A model generated the notes under the pieces. It saw only the letters and a list, made by a program, of their open reading frames with translations, had not been told where the DNA came from and searched no databases. Made by a program: the position numbers and the translations under genes. From Stentor roeselii (lineage: Eukaryota > Ciliophora > Heterotrichea > Heterotrichida > Stentoridae), in the NCBI GenBank assembly GCA_006503475.1, contig RSEH01000174.1, forward strand, positions 39,984 through 103,983: a stretch of 64,000 nt of DNA, read 5' to 3'. Numbering within the stretch: the stretch's first letter is position 1; each line of letters starts with the position of its first letter. Shown here piece by piece: positions 19,668-29,379 of this stretch.

Positions 19668-20567
19668 TCAAACATAAGAATAAGTCACTTGGTATAAAAA
19701 ATTCTTCAAATAAACTTCGCAGCCACTTTGAATAAAGAAAGATTTTTCATGTTCTTCTCCTTGCTGATTTTTTAACATCAAGAAAGTTTTTTGTGAACTG
19801 AGTAAAACAGGATTTTTTAACACCCACTTGTTGCTTCTTTTTTTTAGTGTTAGGAAAGGAACTCTAGTTATATTAAACTGCTTGCTCAGGTCTTTGATAC
19901 TTGAAAAAAATTTCCTTGTTTCACTGGAAATTTTTTTTGATTCGTGGTTGAATACTTCTAAGGTGCAAGAACTTGTATCAAGGTCTTTTATTTTCATTTT
20001 AAAACTGTTTGTCATGTCTATCTCATAACCCTTTTCTAGCTCTAATGAAAAAAATTGCACCCTGAGGTCTGAATTTGAATTCACGAAAACGAGTCCGTTA
20101 TAATTGATAAATCCGGTTTTTCTGCAGTCATGAGAACAGTTCCCTGATTCGTCTAGTCTCAAACTTTCATAATTTTTTATCCTTTGAACGATTTTATAAG
20201 ACTTTTTTCCAAAAGTGATATTTTTAAGTTTTATCAAAATCTCATGAAATTCTCCTCCCAAGTTCTTTAAATTTCCTAAAATTTGCATATTCTCCTCATT
20301 TTTCATAGATTTTCCAATATTTCTCACCTGTTCAAAGCTCAAAAAGTTAAAAAGTTCCATCAAAGACTCAAGTAAACTTTCACTATCCTGACAAAAAGCA
20401 AGTTTTTTATAAACCCTTGAAATTTCAACTAATTCCAGTTCATTTGACTGAACATTACTTAAAATTCCTCTAAAAAACTCGTTAATTTTTTCAGTATTTC
20501 TATTAAAAATCGAGTTCTGAACGAATTCACGAATTAATTGAATCTTATCCGCTCTTTCACAGTCCAT
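19668..20567 (-). CDS. Hypothetical protein, function unknown
   Basis: 299 residues from ATG 20567 (MDCERADKIQLIREF). Longer in-frame starts would overlap the HslV gene and read as its antisense, so I reject them. The N-terminal 130 residues are helical (FNRNTEKINEFFRGIL, SLLESLMELFNFL). The C-terminal half is beta-rich with alternating hydrophobics (LRVQFFSLELEKGYEI, SSCTLEVFNHESKK). Two Cys near NCSHDCRKTG might bind metal. I recognise no family. It shares a 15-nt head-to-head spacer with HslV and ends 11 nt before the PSMG3-like start. Confidence 0.6.
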   Translation of the reverse strand: MDCERADKIQLIREFVQNSIFNRNTEKINEFFRGILSNVQSNELELVEISRVYKKLAFCQDSESLLESLMELFNFLSFEQVRNIGKSMKNEENMQILGNLKNLGGEFHEILIKLKNITFGKKSYKIVQRIKNYESLRLDESGNCSHDCRKTGFINYNGLVFVNSNSDLRVQFFSLELEKGYEIDMTNSFKMKIKDLDTSSCTLEVFNHESKKISSETRKFFSSIKDLSKQFNITRVPFLTLKKRSNKWVLKNPVLLSSQKTFLMLKNQQGEEHEKSFFIQSGCEVYLKNFLYQVTYSYV

Positions 20568-20582
20568 TATATAATATTCGAC

Positions 20583-21131
20583 ATGTCCAAGCTTCAATGG
20601 GTAAGCACGACGATTTTGGCAGTCAGAAGACAGAACCAAGCAGTCATTATTGGAGATGGACAAGTCAGTCTCGGTCCGACTATCTTCAAAAATAATGCAA
20701 AAAAGATCAGAAAATTAGCTGATGGGGTCCTTTGCGGGTTCGCTGGAAGTGCTGCTGATGCACTCACTTTGGTCGAAAGACTGGAAAATCAAATCGAAAA
20801 GTTACCAAATCAAACTTTAAGAGCTTGTGTTAATGTTGCTAAGGCCTGGAGGACTGAAAAATATTTGAAACATTTGGAAGCTAGTATTATTGTTGTTGAT
20901 AAGGATCATCTTATTGAACTTGATGGAAGTGGAAATGTTATTGAGATTACTGATGGAATTGTTGGAATCGGAAGTGGAGGACTTTATGCTGTCTCGGCGG
21001 CTAGAGCGCTTTTACAGCATACTGAACTAAGTGCTGAACAGATTGCTGAAAATGCGATGAAGATTGCGGCGGATATTTGCATTTACACAAATCATAATTG
21101 GGTTAAGGAGAAGGTTGAATGGAAGGATTAA
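20583..21131 (+). CDS. hslV: HslV-type ATP-dependent protease subunit
   Basis: 182 residues, close to bacterial HslV. It is the threonine-protease subunit that forms a double hexamer opened by HslU ATPase. The N-terminal nucleophile is in STTILAVRR (mature Thr at residue 9 from this ATG). GDGQVSLGPTIFKNNAKKIRKL, GFAGSAADALTL, IGSGGLYAVSAARALL and AADICIYTNHN are family signatures. Eukaryotic HslV is mitochondrial in protists that keep it. The leader from 20583 is only eight residues. An in-frame ATG at 20538 would add 15 residues (MNLIRSFTVHYIIFD), possibly a presequence, but would overlap the divergent gene by 30 nt. I prefer 20583. No HslU is visible in the window. Confidence 0.93.
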   Translation: MSKLQWVSTTILAVRRQNQAVIIGDGQVSLGPTIFKNNAKKIRKLADGVLCGFAGSAADALTLVERLENQIEKLPNQTLRACVNVAKAWRTEKYLKHLEASIIVVDKDHLIELDGSGNVIEITDGIVGIGSGGLYAVSAARALLQHTELSAEQIAENAMKIAADICIYTNHNWVKEKVEWKD

Positions 21132-21164
21132 TTAGATCTATTAATTCCTTAACGATTTAATATA

Positions 21165-22160
21165 ATGAGCTACGAAGCCATCTGGAAAAGTATCATTCGT
21201 CCTCCTCGTGAAAACTACCCCCTTTCATCCCTAGGTCCATCAAGATTTTCAATCCGAGGCCGAAACTTCCGAAGAAAAGACCTAATTCTCGAAAATCCCC
21301 GTGGTCAAAAACTCCAATGTTCCCATTTCCTTCCAAGAAAGCACGAAAGAGTATCAAAAGTCCTTCCATGCGTAGTTTACCTCCACTGCAACGCAGGTTC
21401 CCGTTTAGAGTCACTAAGTCTAGTAAAAAAGCTACTTCCCTCAAACATCACAGTCTTTTCATTTGACTTTTCAGGTTGTGGACTATCAGAAGGCGAGTAT
21501 ATCACTTTAGGCTGGCATGAAAAAGACGACTTAAAAGCAGTAATCGAATATTTAAGACTTACTCGAAAAGTGAGTTTTATCGGCCTTTGTGGAAGAAGCA
21601 TGGGGGCCGTGACAGCACTTTTATATGGAGAAACTGACCCGAGTATCGCTGCTATTGTTGCTGATAGTCCTTTTTATTCACTTAGAAAAGTGATTAAGGA
21701 CCAAGTGAATAAATACGCAAAAATTCCTGGATTTATTATCTCTGCTGCGAGAAAACTTGTAAAGAAGACAATTTTGAAGAAAACTGGATTTGATATCGAT
21801 TTACTTGATATAAAAAAACATGTTTCGGAATGTTTTATTCCTATTCTTTTTTGTCATGGGGTCAATGATAATTTTATCAAACCTTATCATACGGAAAAGC
21901 TTTTTTTGAAGTATGGAGGGGAAAAGGATAGATTATTGGTTGATGGAGATCATAATTCAGTTAGGCCTAAGTATTTTTTTGATTCAGTTGCGATTTATTT
22001 TTATAATGCTCTTCAATGTGACCTGCTCCCGGATCCAAGGATAAGCCATAGTCGTAAAATCTCTCAAAAGTTGCCTAAATCGATTAACCTAGAAGCAAGT
22101 TTCAAATTTCAAAAACAATTAGATGAGGAAGATGAGCTTATATTGCAAGTTTCAGGGTAA
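21165..22160 (+). CDS. Alpha/beta-hydrolase fold serine hydrolase
   Basis: 331 residues. The fold core is clear: CVVYLHCNAGSRLES (oxyanion region), FDFSGCGLSEGEY, then the nucleophile elbow GLCGRSMGAVTAL, with Ser in GRSMG. The acid is the Asp of CHGVNDNFI, and the histidine is in VDGDHNSVRP. The order Ser-Asp-His and the GxSxG elbow fit bem46/ABHD-type acyl-protein or lipid hydrolases. There is no signal peptide or membrane anchor. The C-terminal 45 residues are charged. The gene starts 33 nt after HslV, on the same strand. The substrate cannot be told. Confidence 0.88.
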   Translation: MSYEAIWKSIIRPPRENYPLSSLGPSRFSIRGRNFRRKDLILENPRGQKLQCSHFLPRKHERVSKVLPCVVYLHCNAGSRLESLSLVKKLLPSNITVFSFDFSGCGLSEGEYITLGWHEKDDLKAVIEYLRLTRKVSFIGLCGRSMGAVTALLYGETDPSIAAIVADSPFYSLRKVIKDQVNKYAKIPGFIISAARKLVKKTILKKTGFDIDLLDIKKHVSECFIPILFCHGVNDNFIKPYHTEKLFLKYGGEKDRLLVDGDHNSVRPKYFFDSVAIYFYNALQCDLLPDPRISHSRKISQKLPKSINLEASFKFQKQLDEEDELILQVSG

Positions 22161-22277
22161 TAAATGTAATAAATTAGAAATTTTAGTAAAATTAGGTAGT
22201 TTGAAGCTTAAACTCAAATTCTATTCACATTTATCAATTCATATGATTAAAGGAAACCACAGATAACAGATTATAAT

Positions 22278-25055
22278 ATGAAATGTTCGTATCCTGTATG
22301 TTCAGAAGTAATCAAAACGCCTCAAACATGTAAAACGTGCCAACAAGTGACCTATTGCAGTACGAACTGTCGCGTGCAAGACTTCTACAAGAATCATAAA
22401 AATATTTGTAAACCGTCATCAGTACCATCTTCAATTAACTCTTCTAAAGCAACTCAATCCAAAAAGTCCCCTCTCGATGATTATGAAATAACTTCTCAAG
22501 TCCTGGGGTCAGGTTCATACGGTGAGGTTAAGCTAATAAAACACAAGTCTTCATCCGAGCTATTCGCCCTAAAGCAAATCAACAAAAAAGTCCTAGAAGA
22601 AGAAAAAACATCCCCTGACTTAATTTTACGAGAAATTTCAGTCCATAAGTCCCTTTCCCACCCAAACATAATAAAACTGATCGACAGTTTCGAAGACTCC
22701 ACCCACATCTTCATAATTCTCGAATACGCTTCACAAGGTAACTTATTCGAACTAATAAAATCCCAAGTCAAGCTAAAAGAATCAATCGCCCGAAAAATTC
22801 ATAGACAAGCCGTCGAAGCAGTAAAATATTTAAATGAAAACTCAATCGTCCATCGCGACATAAAGCCCGAAAATGTTCTGATTTCCGAAGAAATGACTGT
22901 AAAACTCTGTGATTTCGGATGGTGCGTGAAAGGAGAAGAACTCAGATCAACCTTCTGCGGGACTCTCGATTACATGGCTCCTGAAATGGTCAGAAGCCAG
23001 AAACATTCTCACGAAGTAGACGTCTGGGCTTTAGGAGTGCTTTTATTCGAAATGACTCACGGATACCCGCCTTTCCAAGGCTCAAGAGACTCAGAAAAGC
23101 TTTTTAATATCGTCAATTGCAACTTTCAATTCGCTGAATGGGTCTCGAACAATGCACAGGACTTAATTCAGAAAATGATTCAAAAGGACCCGAAGAAAAG
23201 AATAAAGGTGAAAGAAATTGATTTGCATCCTTTTTATCAGGAAGTTCAGTTTGAGATGCCTATGAAAGTAGGAGATTCTTTTAGGTATTATGTACCGGGA
23301 TATGGAATGGATGATGGAATTTTAATTACTGTTGGACCTGAATGTCAGGTCTTTTTTCAGAAGTCGAAAAAAAAAATTGAGTTGAATTCTGAGGAAATTT
23401 TAAGAAGACTGCAGAAAAAAGGAAAAAATGAAATTGGTGATAGTGGGTCGAGTGAAAAAATTAAAAAAGGACTTGTTGCTGAAAGAATAGAAAAATATCA
23501 AGTGAAAGTAGAAAAACGAGATGTTTTAGAAAAACCTTTGAAGTTCTTTAATATTAAAGGTGTTGAAAACAGTTACCTTTCTGATAATCGTTCTTTTCAG
23601 AACTCTCCAAATAACAGTTTCAGTAAGTTCCTCAGTGCAAATGAATCACTTGCCAGTTCCCTATCAGAGAGAAAAAACACTTCATCAAGTAAAAACTTAT
23701 CAAAACCGATTCCAACCCACCCAAAAGTCCCAGTTCTTTTAAATCTAAAAAAAGAAAGACCTTTAAACGACTCAATGCTAAGCTTAAACGAGCGTCTTGA
23801 GCTTCTGGCGCAATCAAGAAGTGAAATCGATTCAAAAGACCTGAAAGACTCAAGCAGTGAAAATTCAAAAAATCTAAAAAAACAAGAAATTCCAGAAACT
23901 GTAAATTACGAGAAACTTCCAATAGAAGAAAGTATTTACAGCAACTTAAATGAATGGATCCGAACACCTGTCAGAAGGAAAAAAAAGAGGCAAAGGCCTC
24001 AGAACAACTTAAATTTGATTAACAAAGACCGTTCTCTTGATAAGCAAATCGAAAAATTCAAAGGAAAATTCGTTGAAACCGCCTCAGTCTCTCTTGCTGA
24101 AACTCCTGTTGTATCACCAAGAGTGCCCTTGACTAGTCGAAAACTTGAAAGCTTAATTGAAGACCCTGAATCTGAAGACCGGACTGAAAAATCTATCAAA
24201 GAACCTTCAGAGGGACTTTATAAAAAAATTACTTCTAATGCTCCGGATTCTTTGGAATTTTCGAAGGATTTGAAAAGTTCTGATGATTCTGAAAATTTTG
24301 AAATTGAATCGCAGAAAAATGGAAAAGAACAGGAAAGTCGATTTGTTTCTCTTTTAAGAGAGAGAATGGAACAGAAAAATTTTTTTCCTTTTCCTGTTGA
24401 AAAAATGAGGAATTCGGTTGATTTGAATGAGTCGCCTTTGTTTCCTGAACTTTCTGTTAGTCCGAAGCCAGTTATTAAAGTTAGTCGGATGAGTTCATCG
24501 TCGAATTCTTTTAGTGACCCTGGAACCCATGTCTTCGATAAAAAAGAAAAAAATTCAGTAATGTCCTTCATGCCCTCTCAAGAAGATATGAATCATTCAG
24601 AAGCCCCAATGACTCCTCGTACATTGATGAGGTCAAACGCTCGAAAACAATGCAAAAAAATAGAAAATTTCGAGGAAAGAAGGGAAAAAATCGAAGAGAT
24701 GCATGATAAGTTCTACTTTGAAGCAGATGACCACTGGGAACAAAAAAAAACTATTGTTAAAGCTCAGGATGTTTCTGATGAGGAACTCGAGGAAGAACAA
24801 CCCAAAAGAACTTTCAGTGAATTTGATCATGTTTTGATAAATTCCCCGTCTTTTGTACCTCTTGATGAGGAGAAACCCTTGGAAGTCGAGAAAAATAACC
24901 AGAAACTCAAACATCAGAAAAGGAATTTGGAAGAAATGATCTTAAATATGGATAAAGTTGAGCCCAGGTATTTGAGGAGAATCGCTAGACCGAAGAAAAA
25001 AGGAGGGTTTTTTAATTGGCTTGGGACTTTTATGGGATGTTCGGAAAGATATTGA
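22278..25055 (+). CDS. MYND zinc finger fused to Aurora-like protein kinase
   Basis: 925 residues. Residues 3-44 are a MYND finger: Cys3, Cys8, Cys18, Cys21, Cys27, Cys31, His40 and Cys44 follow the CxxxxC..CxxC..CxxxC..HxxxC order. Residues about 68-335 are a kinase domain with GSGSYGEV, FALKQI (Lys99), HRDIKPENVL, DFGWCV and FCGTLDYMAPEM. DFGW and CGTLDY are typical of Aurora kinases. The activation-loop Thr/Ser before CGT is present (RSTFCGT). The remaining 590 residues are Ser/Lys/Glu-rich, probably disordered, and end in a basic stretch and MGCSERY. MYND fingers bind proline-rich peptides, so this architecture may target a kinase to a scaffold. It is unlike standard Auroras. The gene ends in TGA. 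Confidence 0.9.
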   Translation: MKCSYPVCSEVIKTPQTCKTCQQVTYCSTNCRVQDFYKNHKNICKPSSVPSSINSSKATQSKKSPLDDYEITSQVLGSGSYGEVKLIKHKSSSELFALKQINKKVLEEEKTSPDLILREISVHKSLSHPNIIKLIDSFEDSTHIFIILEYASQGNLFELIKSQVKLKESIARKIHRQAVEAVKYLNENSIVHRDIKPENVLISEEMTVKLCDFGWCVKGEELRSTFCGTLDYMAPEMVRSQKHSHEVDVWALGVLLFEMTHGYPPFQGSRDSEKLFNIVNCNFQFAEWVSNNAQDLIQKMIQKDPKKRIKVKEIDLHPFYQEVQFEMPMKVGDSFRYYVPGYGMDDGILITVGPECQVFFQKSKKKIELNSEEILRRLQKKGKNEIGDSGSSEKIKKGLVAERIEKYQVKVEKRDVLEKPLKFFNIKGVENSYLSDNRSFQNSPNNSFSKFLSANESLASSLSERKNTSSSKNLSKPIPTHPKVPVLLNLKKERPLNDSMLSLNERLELLAQSRSEIDSKDLKDSSSENSKNLKKQEIPETVNYEKLPIEESIYSNLNEWIRTPVRRKKKRQRPQNNLNLINKDRSLDKQIEKFKGKFVETASVSLAETPVVSPRVPLTSRKLESLIEDPESEDRTEKSIKEPSEGLYKKITSNAPDSLEFSKDLKSSDDSENFEIESQKNGKEQESRFVSLLRERMEQKNFFPFPVEKMRNSVDLNESPLFPELSVSPKPVIKVSRMSSSSNSFSDPGTHVFDKKEKNSVMSFMPSQEDMNHSEAPMTPRTLMRSNARKQCKKIENFEERREKIEEMHDKFYFEADDHWEQKKTIVKAQDVSDEELEEEQPKRTFSEFDHVLINSPSFVPLDEEKPLEVEKNNQKLKHQKRNLEEMILNMDKVEPRYLRRIARPKKKGGFFNWLGTFMGCSERY

Positions 25056-26013
25056 AATTTTAGATAATTTAGATATGGTTAGAGTTTGGTTGATTGATTT
25101 CAGGGATTTAGGAATGGAATAATTAAATTATTGTAAAAGGGTTTTAATATTTTATCGATTAAAATTGAAATAAAGTCTTTTAAGAAACTATTACTTTCAA
25201 GCAAGTGATTCATTATTCATTCTTGATTATCTAACTTCAGTTATTTACAAAAAAGTAAACAATAAATATATAAATGAATTTATCAATAATGATTTTATTC
25301 TTTATCATCCATAAATAAGTTAATTTCATAAAAATTACTCAAGCGAGCAAAGTCTATGATTTTCCTTTATAAAATGAGGGGCAGGCTAGAATTAAATGGA
25401 AAACTGGATATAGAAAAAGAGTATTAATCTGGAATTGTTTCATAATTAAAAATTAACTTCAATTATAAAATTGAAATTATACTGCTACTTTTTTTACTTA
25501 CTCTGCACCCTTTGCAACATTAGATACATTTCAATAAATGGAACTTGTGAAAAATATTCATATCTATTTATCTCTTGAATAGAAATCCTATATTTTTCAC
25601 TCTTTCATTGTTTCAAGCTTTTCCTCATACTGTGCTTGATATGAAACAAAATAGGAAAGTCTAAAACTTTTTCTGAATTCAAATCGTTTCTTCAGTGTCA
25701 GGCTATTTTTTACAGATAATATCAGCTAGTTGTAAAAAATCTAAACAGCTATAAAAACCATGAAGACTATAAAAGACACTAGATTTTAAAATAAGTTTAA
25801 GTTCTGATTCAAGTTCTTTTAAAGTCCATATAACCTCAACTTTCTTCATCTTGCATTCTTCTTATACCTTTCTTTTATTCTTTTGTCTTTAGCGAAGTTC
25901 AAGTCTTAAAACTCTTTCTTCCTCTAGACATTATTTCATAAACCTTTCATCTAAAAGCTCCAGATCTCCAAAACTATAAAATTTTCCACAATCCTCAAAC
26001 ACTTTATAATTAA
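25056..26013. other. Intergenic region
   Basis: 958 bases between two plus-strand genes. The first 100 bases are C-poor (the 3' flank of the kinase gene) and the last 170 are G-poor (the 5' flank of the receptor gene). I see no ORF, RNA gene or repeat that I can support. Confidence 0.45.
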
Positions 26014-27956
26014 ATGGAAATCTTTTTCTTTCTCACCGTCTTTTTTTCAGCCTTTTCAATGTTAGTCTCAATAATATCCATAATCGTTCACTTGAAGATC
26101 CGTAAGATGTTGCGACATCCTGGAGAATTTATTGTGATTCAGTGCATTTCTCAGCTTTTTCTTGATATTCACTGGTTGGAAGTGATAGATTCTTTCTGGA
26201 TGTAAGAAATAAGCAGTTTTCTAATGACTCATCCTGCCGCTTGCAAGTGGTTGGCGATTTTTGATGTATTTTCCAGTGCTTTGTCGATGAACTATATGCT
26301 ATGTCTCAGCGTTGAAGTCGTCATTCGCATATCGAAAAAAGTTTATCCTTATCATAGGCTGCGTAAATACTCTTATCATCTCTTCTCTGTTGGCCAAGCA
26401 GGGTTTTTATTAATTTTAGCTGAATTTCATCAGGACTTTGGAAACTCTGATATTGGAACTTGCTCTTTAGTACCTACTTCTTTAACTGAATCTATTCGTA
26501 TTTATACTTTCGCTGCTGAGATTGTTTTGATGTGGGTTTTAATTGTTGTGATGTTTAGGAAAGTCGGGAAAAGTTACTCGAATGTGATGTTTAATTACTT
26601 TTGTGTGATTTTTTCGATGACTTTATCTGTGACTGTTGTGAACATTTTAGGATACTCTCAAAATTTCCATGCGAAAAACCCTGAAATCTACTCAAATATA
26701 GCCTTAGTTATCGGAAGCACAACAGGGATTTCAATCGGTCTCTCCAGATTAATAAATAAAAGACTGATAAAACAAATATTATGGAAATTCGGAATAAAGT
26801 GGAGGTTCAATCAAGGAACTCTCGGAAGTGTATATTCAAAAAACGAGTCCTTCTTAAGCGGAAACATTTACAACCTAGGCGATTTATTCGATAACATCAC
26901 AAAAAAGTATTTCGTCGAGCTTCTCTCAATAATCTGTTTAAGATTCCTCGAGAAAGGCAACAAAAATTTTATCATCGAAAACGAAGCCGGTTTCGACCAC
27001 TACGAATTCGACGAGTCTCTATTCGACGACCTTTCCATAAATTTCGACATGCCAAGAATAAAAGAAAGTAATTCTCAAACAGTTTACAATCCAGACATGT
27101 ACCTAATCGACTACGCTCCTGAACTTTTCTCAAATATCCGAAGAGAAAACTTCATATCCGACAATGAGATCTACGAGTAAAGCCAATCAGGTCCTTCTTC
27201 ATCCCTCACAACTTGGAAAACTTAAAAAACATTCAAAAAGGGAAAGGAGGTCGAAGTGGTTCATCAGTTTTTTTTACTTATGACCAAAGATTTGTAGTGA
27301 AAACAGTAAGTAATTCAGAAAAACTTCAACTTTTAAGGATTCTTCCTGATTACCGTAAAAGAATCAGTTATTCTAACAGTCGACTTGTAAGGATTATCGG
27401 CTTGTTTAAGATAAAACCTGAGAATCAAGATTTCATCATCATGGAAAATATTGTCTCTTCTCAGCAAGATGCGATTGTTTTCGATATAAAAGGGTCTAAT
27501 ATTGATCGCTTTGTTCATGAAGAACTTGCTTCTGATGAGGCTTATGGAAAAGTCTTGAAAGACTTGAACCTTGCTTCCAGTGGGTTGAGTTTAAATCTTT
27601 CTGATGAGGATAAAAAGATGATTATTGATGATTTAAAGAGGGACTTTCAAGTACTTGCTTTTCATAATATTATGGATTACTCGGTACTTTTCGCTTTTTA
27701 TAGAAAGGAGTGCAGAGCGATTACAAGATATGATGTTCAGGGAATTGATAGGGTTTATTCTATTGGGATTATTGACTTCTTGCAGAATTTTAATATTAAG
27801 AAAAAAACGGAGAAGTATCTTAAGAAAATTATTCATCGAGAAGGACAGATTAGTACTGAAGTCCCGGAATTGTATAAAAATAGAATTTCTAGCTCGATTT
27901 GTTCTATTATTGATAGGGACATGAAGATATCGCTTGCTAACTTTAACCCAGAGTGA
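26014..27956 (+). CDS. Seven-TM receptor fused to phosphatidylinositol phosphate kinase (GPCR-PIPK)
   Basis: 637 residues from three exons with introns at 26202-26216 (15 nt) and 27177-27190 (14 nt). Residues 1-275 contain about seven hydrophobic helices, in the manner of a class E/cAMP-receptor-like GPCR. A loop then leads to a PIP kinase domain. LIDYAPELFSNIRRE before exon 3 and KGKGGRSGSSVFFTYDQRFVVKT after it are contiguous motifs of that family, so the exon join is well supported. Further motifs are DIKGSNIDR, MDYSVLFAF (about residue 543) and IGIIDFLQNFNIKKKTEKYLK. Such fusions, known from Dictyostelium RpkA and oomycetes, are thought to couple receptor sensing to PI(4,5)P2-type lipid synthesis at membranes. 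Ends in TGA. Confidence 0.9.
26202..26216 (+). other. 15-nt intron
   Basis: GTAAGAAATAAGCAG lies after the first membrane segment of the GPCR-PIPK gene. Excision joins AT to T (Ile) and opens the frame into FLMTHPAACKW. A sits at intron position 10. Confidence 0.85.
27177..27190 (+). other. 14-nt intron (unusually short)
   Basis: GTAAAGCCAATCAG is 14 nt. Its removal joins GA to G as GAG and makes the PIP kinase domain continuous (SDNEIYE into SFFIPHNLENL). It contains the in-frame TAA. No other GT..AG pair nearby restores the frame. The A six bases before the end is kept, as in the 15-nt introns. A one-base assembly error is the main alternative. Confidence 0.7.
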
Positions 27957-28080
27957 ATTAACTTGGGTAAGTGAAAGTTTAATTTTAGAATATAAAAATC
28001 ATAAAGTTAATAGATTAAAAAACATTTGAAAATAGATAAAATTCTAGGTTTGATTAAAATATTGAATCTAAACTATTCCT

Positions 28081-28515
28081 TTAGGCTATTAGTGAATATT
28101 CCAGTTGCCAGCAGGATAAATGGATTAAATTTCCTTTGCTATCAGTATTCGTTAACCATTGTTGCATCAGGTACTTGCCTGGGACTAGACCGTTTATTTT
28201 TTTCACTATAAAAGAACTGGTTTGACCTTTGGTAAAGTTTTTATTGACTGCTTGGGTCTCGTATTTCCAGTTTTTTCTATCGTAATTAGTCCCGATCATC
28301 AAGTTTTCAACATAAACTCCTTGCAAAAAGACCCCTGTCATGTTTGTCTCGATATAATTGTCAACTATTGAATCATAAATTGGAAGTAAAAAATCAGTCA
28401 CGTTGAATAATGGGCTTGGGAGACAAGAAGACCCCATTTCGAGGTTTTTTGATTGATTTTCTAGTTGAATTCCGATTGTAAGGGAGGATAATAAAAGGAA
28501 TGAAAATAATTTCAT
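28081..28515 (-). CDS. Small secreted protein, possibly ML/NPC2-like lipid-binding
   Basis: 144 residues from ATG 28515, which begins a clean signal peptide (MKLFSFLLLSSLTIGIQ). The longer frame upstream would put this leader inside the protein, so I reject it. The mature part has a beta-strand pattern, several Asn-x-Ser/Thr sites (FNVTDF, NMTGVF, KNFTKG), an early Cys (SSCLP) and a late LSCWQLEYSL. This resembles the ML (MD-2-related lipid-recognition) fold of NPC2-type proteins, but the match is weak. It would be secreted or lysosomal. The convergent GPCR-PIPK gene ends 124 nt away. Confidence 0.6.
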   Translation of the reverse strand: MKLFSFLLLSSLTIGIQLENQSKNLEMGSSCLPSPLFNVTDFLLPIYDSIVDNYIETNMTGVFLQGVYVENLMIGTNYDRKNWKYETQAVNKNFTKGQTSSFIVKKINGLVPGKYLMQQWLTNTDSKGNLIHLSCWQLEYSLIA

Positions 28516-29379
28516 TTTTATAAGGGAGGGGAAATTTGTTTTGAAGATATGTAAAAGAATGGATGATTTAAGCATTTGATAAACTTGTGAAATTTTTTGA
28601 TATCGCAAAAAGTTTAAATTTTCAATGTTTTTGAGATGGATTGAAGAATGATTAATTCATTTTTGGACCTTCATAGATATTTTCTGATTTTATTGATATT
28701 TTGAGCTTTTCTCTGCTGAAATCAGGTGAGATTCAATAAGAAAGTTTAATTTTAAACAAAGACTTTTTCTAAGGAGGTCGTTGAAATGTGGAAAACTCAT
28801 GTTTCAAAGTCATTCGATAGAATATACTTCAAAGAGTATTCTCGATATTTATTTGCTTCATAAATCAATATCTCATAAATTTTAACAATAAATAATCATT
28901 AAATCCTCCAATACAATAAGCAACACCAATAAATCAATCACATCAATAGAAATGAAAAGCATATAAATTCACATTAAATCCGTTCACATATAAAATAATA
29001 AAATCTTCATAAATCCACAGTTTCCCTTTCTCCAGGTGTTAAAACAGATGACAACTCATTCAGTTCAGTCATTTTTCACAAGATTCTAACGAAAGATAAT
29101 AATTACACTCTACATAATTAAAGAATAGTCATCAATTAACTCTTCAAATCAAAAGTCACACCTATTCCTTCTTCTCTACAAAAGCCTGCCATGGAAAATT
29201 CGCAATCAATCTCAATTTAAAACCTAATAAAAATAAATTCTCTCATAATGCCACCAAATAAATTCTTATAACCCACCCAAAACCTCTGCAAAACATGCAA
29301 AAACCAACACTAACTAAAATTCCCTTCTTTCAACAACAATTCAATCAAACCATTCATACAACTGATCTTAAATTAAATA
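28516..29379. other. Intergenic region
   Basis: 864 bases between two minus-strand genes. Composition switches near 28880: before it the plus strand is C-poor (5' flank of the secreted-protein gene), after it G-poor (3' flank of the repeat-protein gene). No ORF or RNA is supportable. Repeated CATAAATC/ATCAATAAAT-like words occur at 28850-28960. Confidence 0.45.

Noticed and set aside
27213-27956. A separate PIP kinase gene starting at 27213
   Set aside because: The start is TTG, and the conserved N-terminal motifs of the PIPK domain (IDYAPELF) lie just upstream in the previous exon, so it belongs to the fusion gene.
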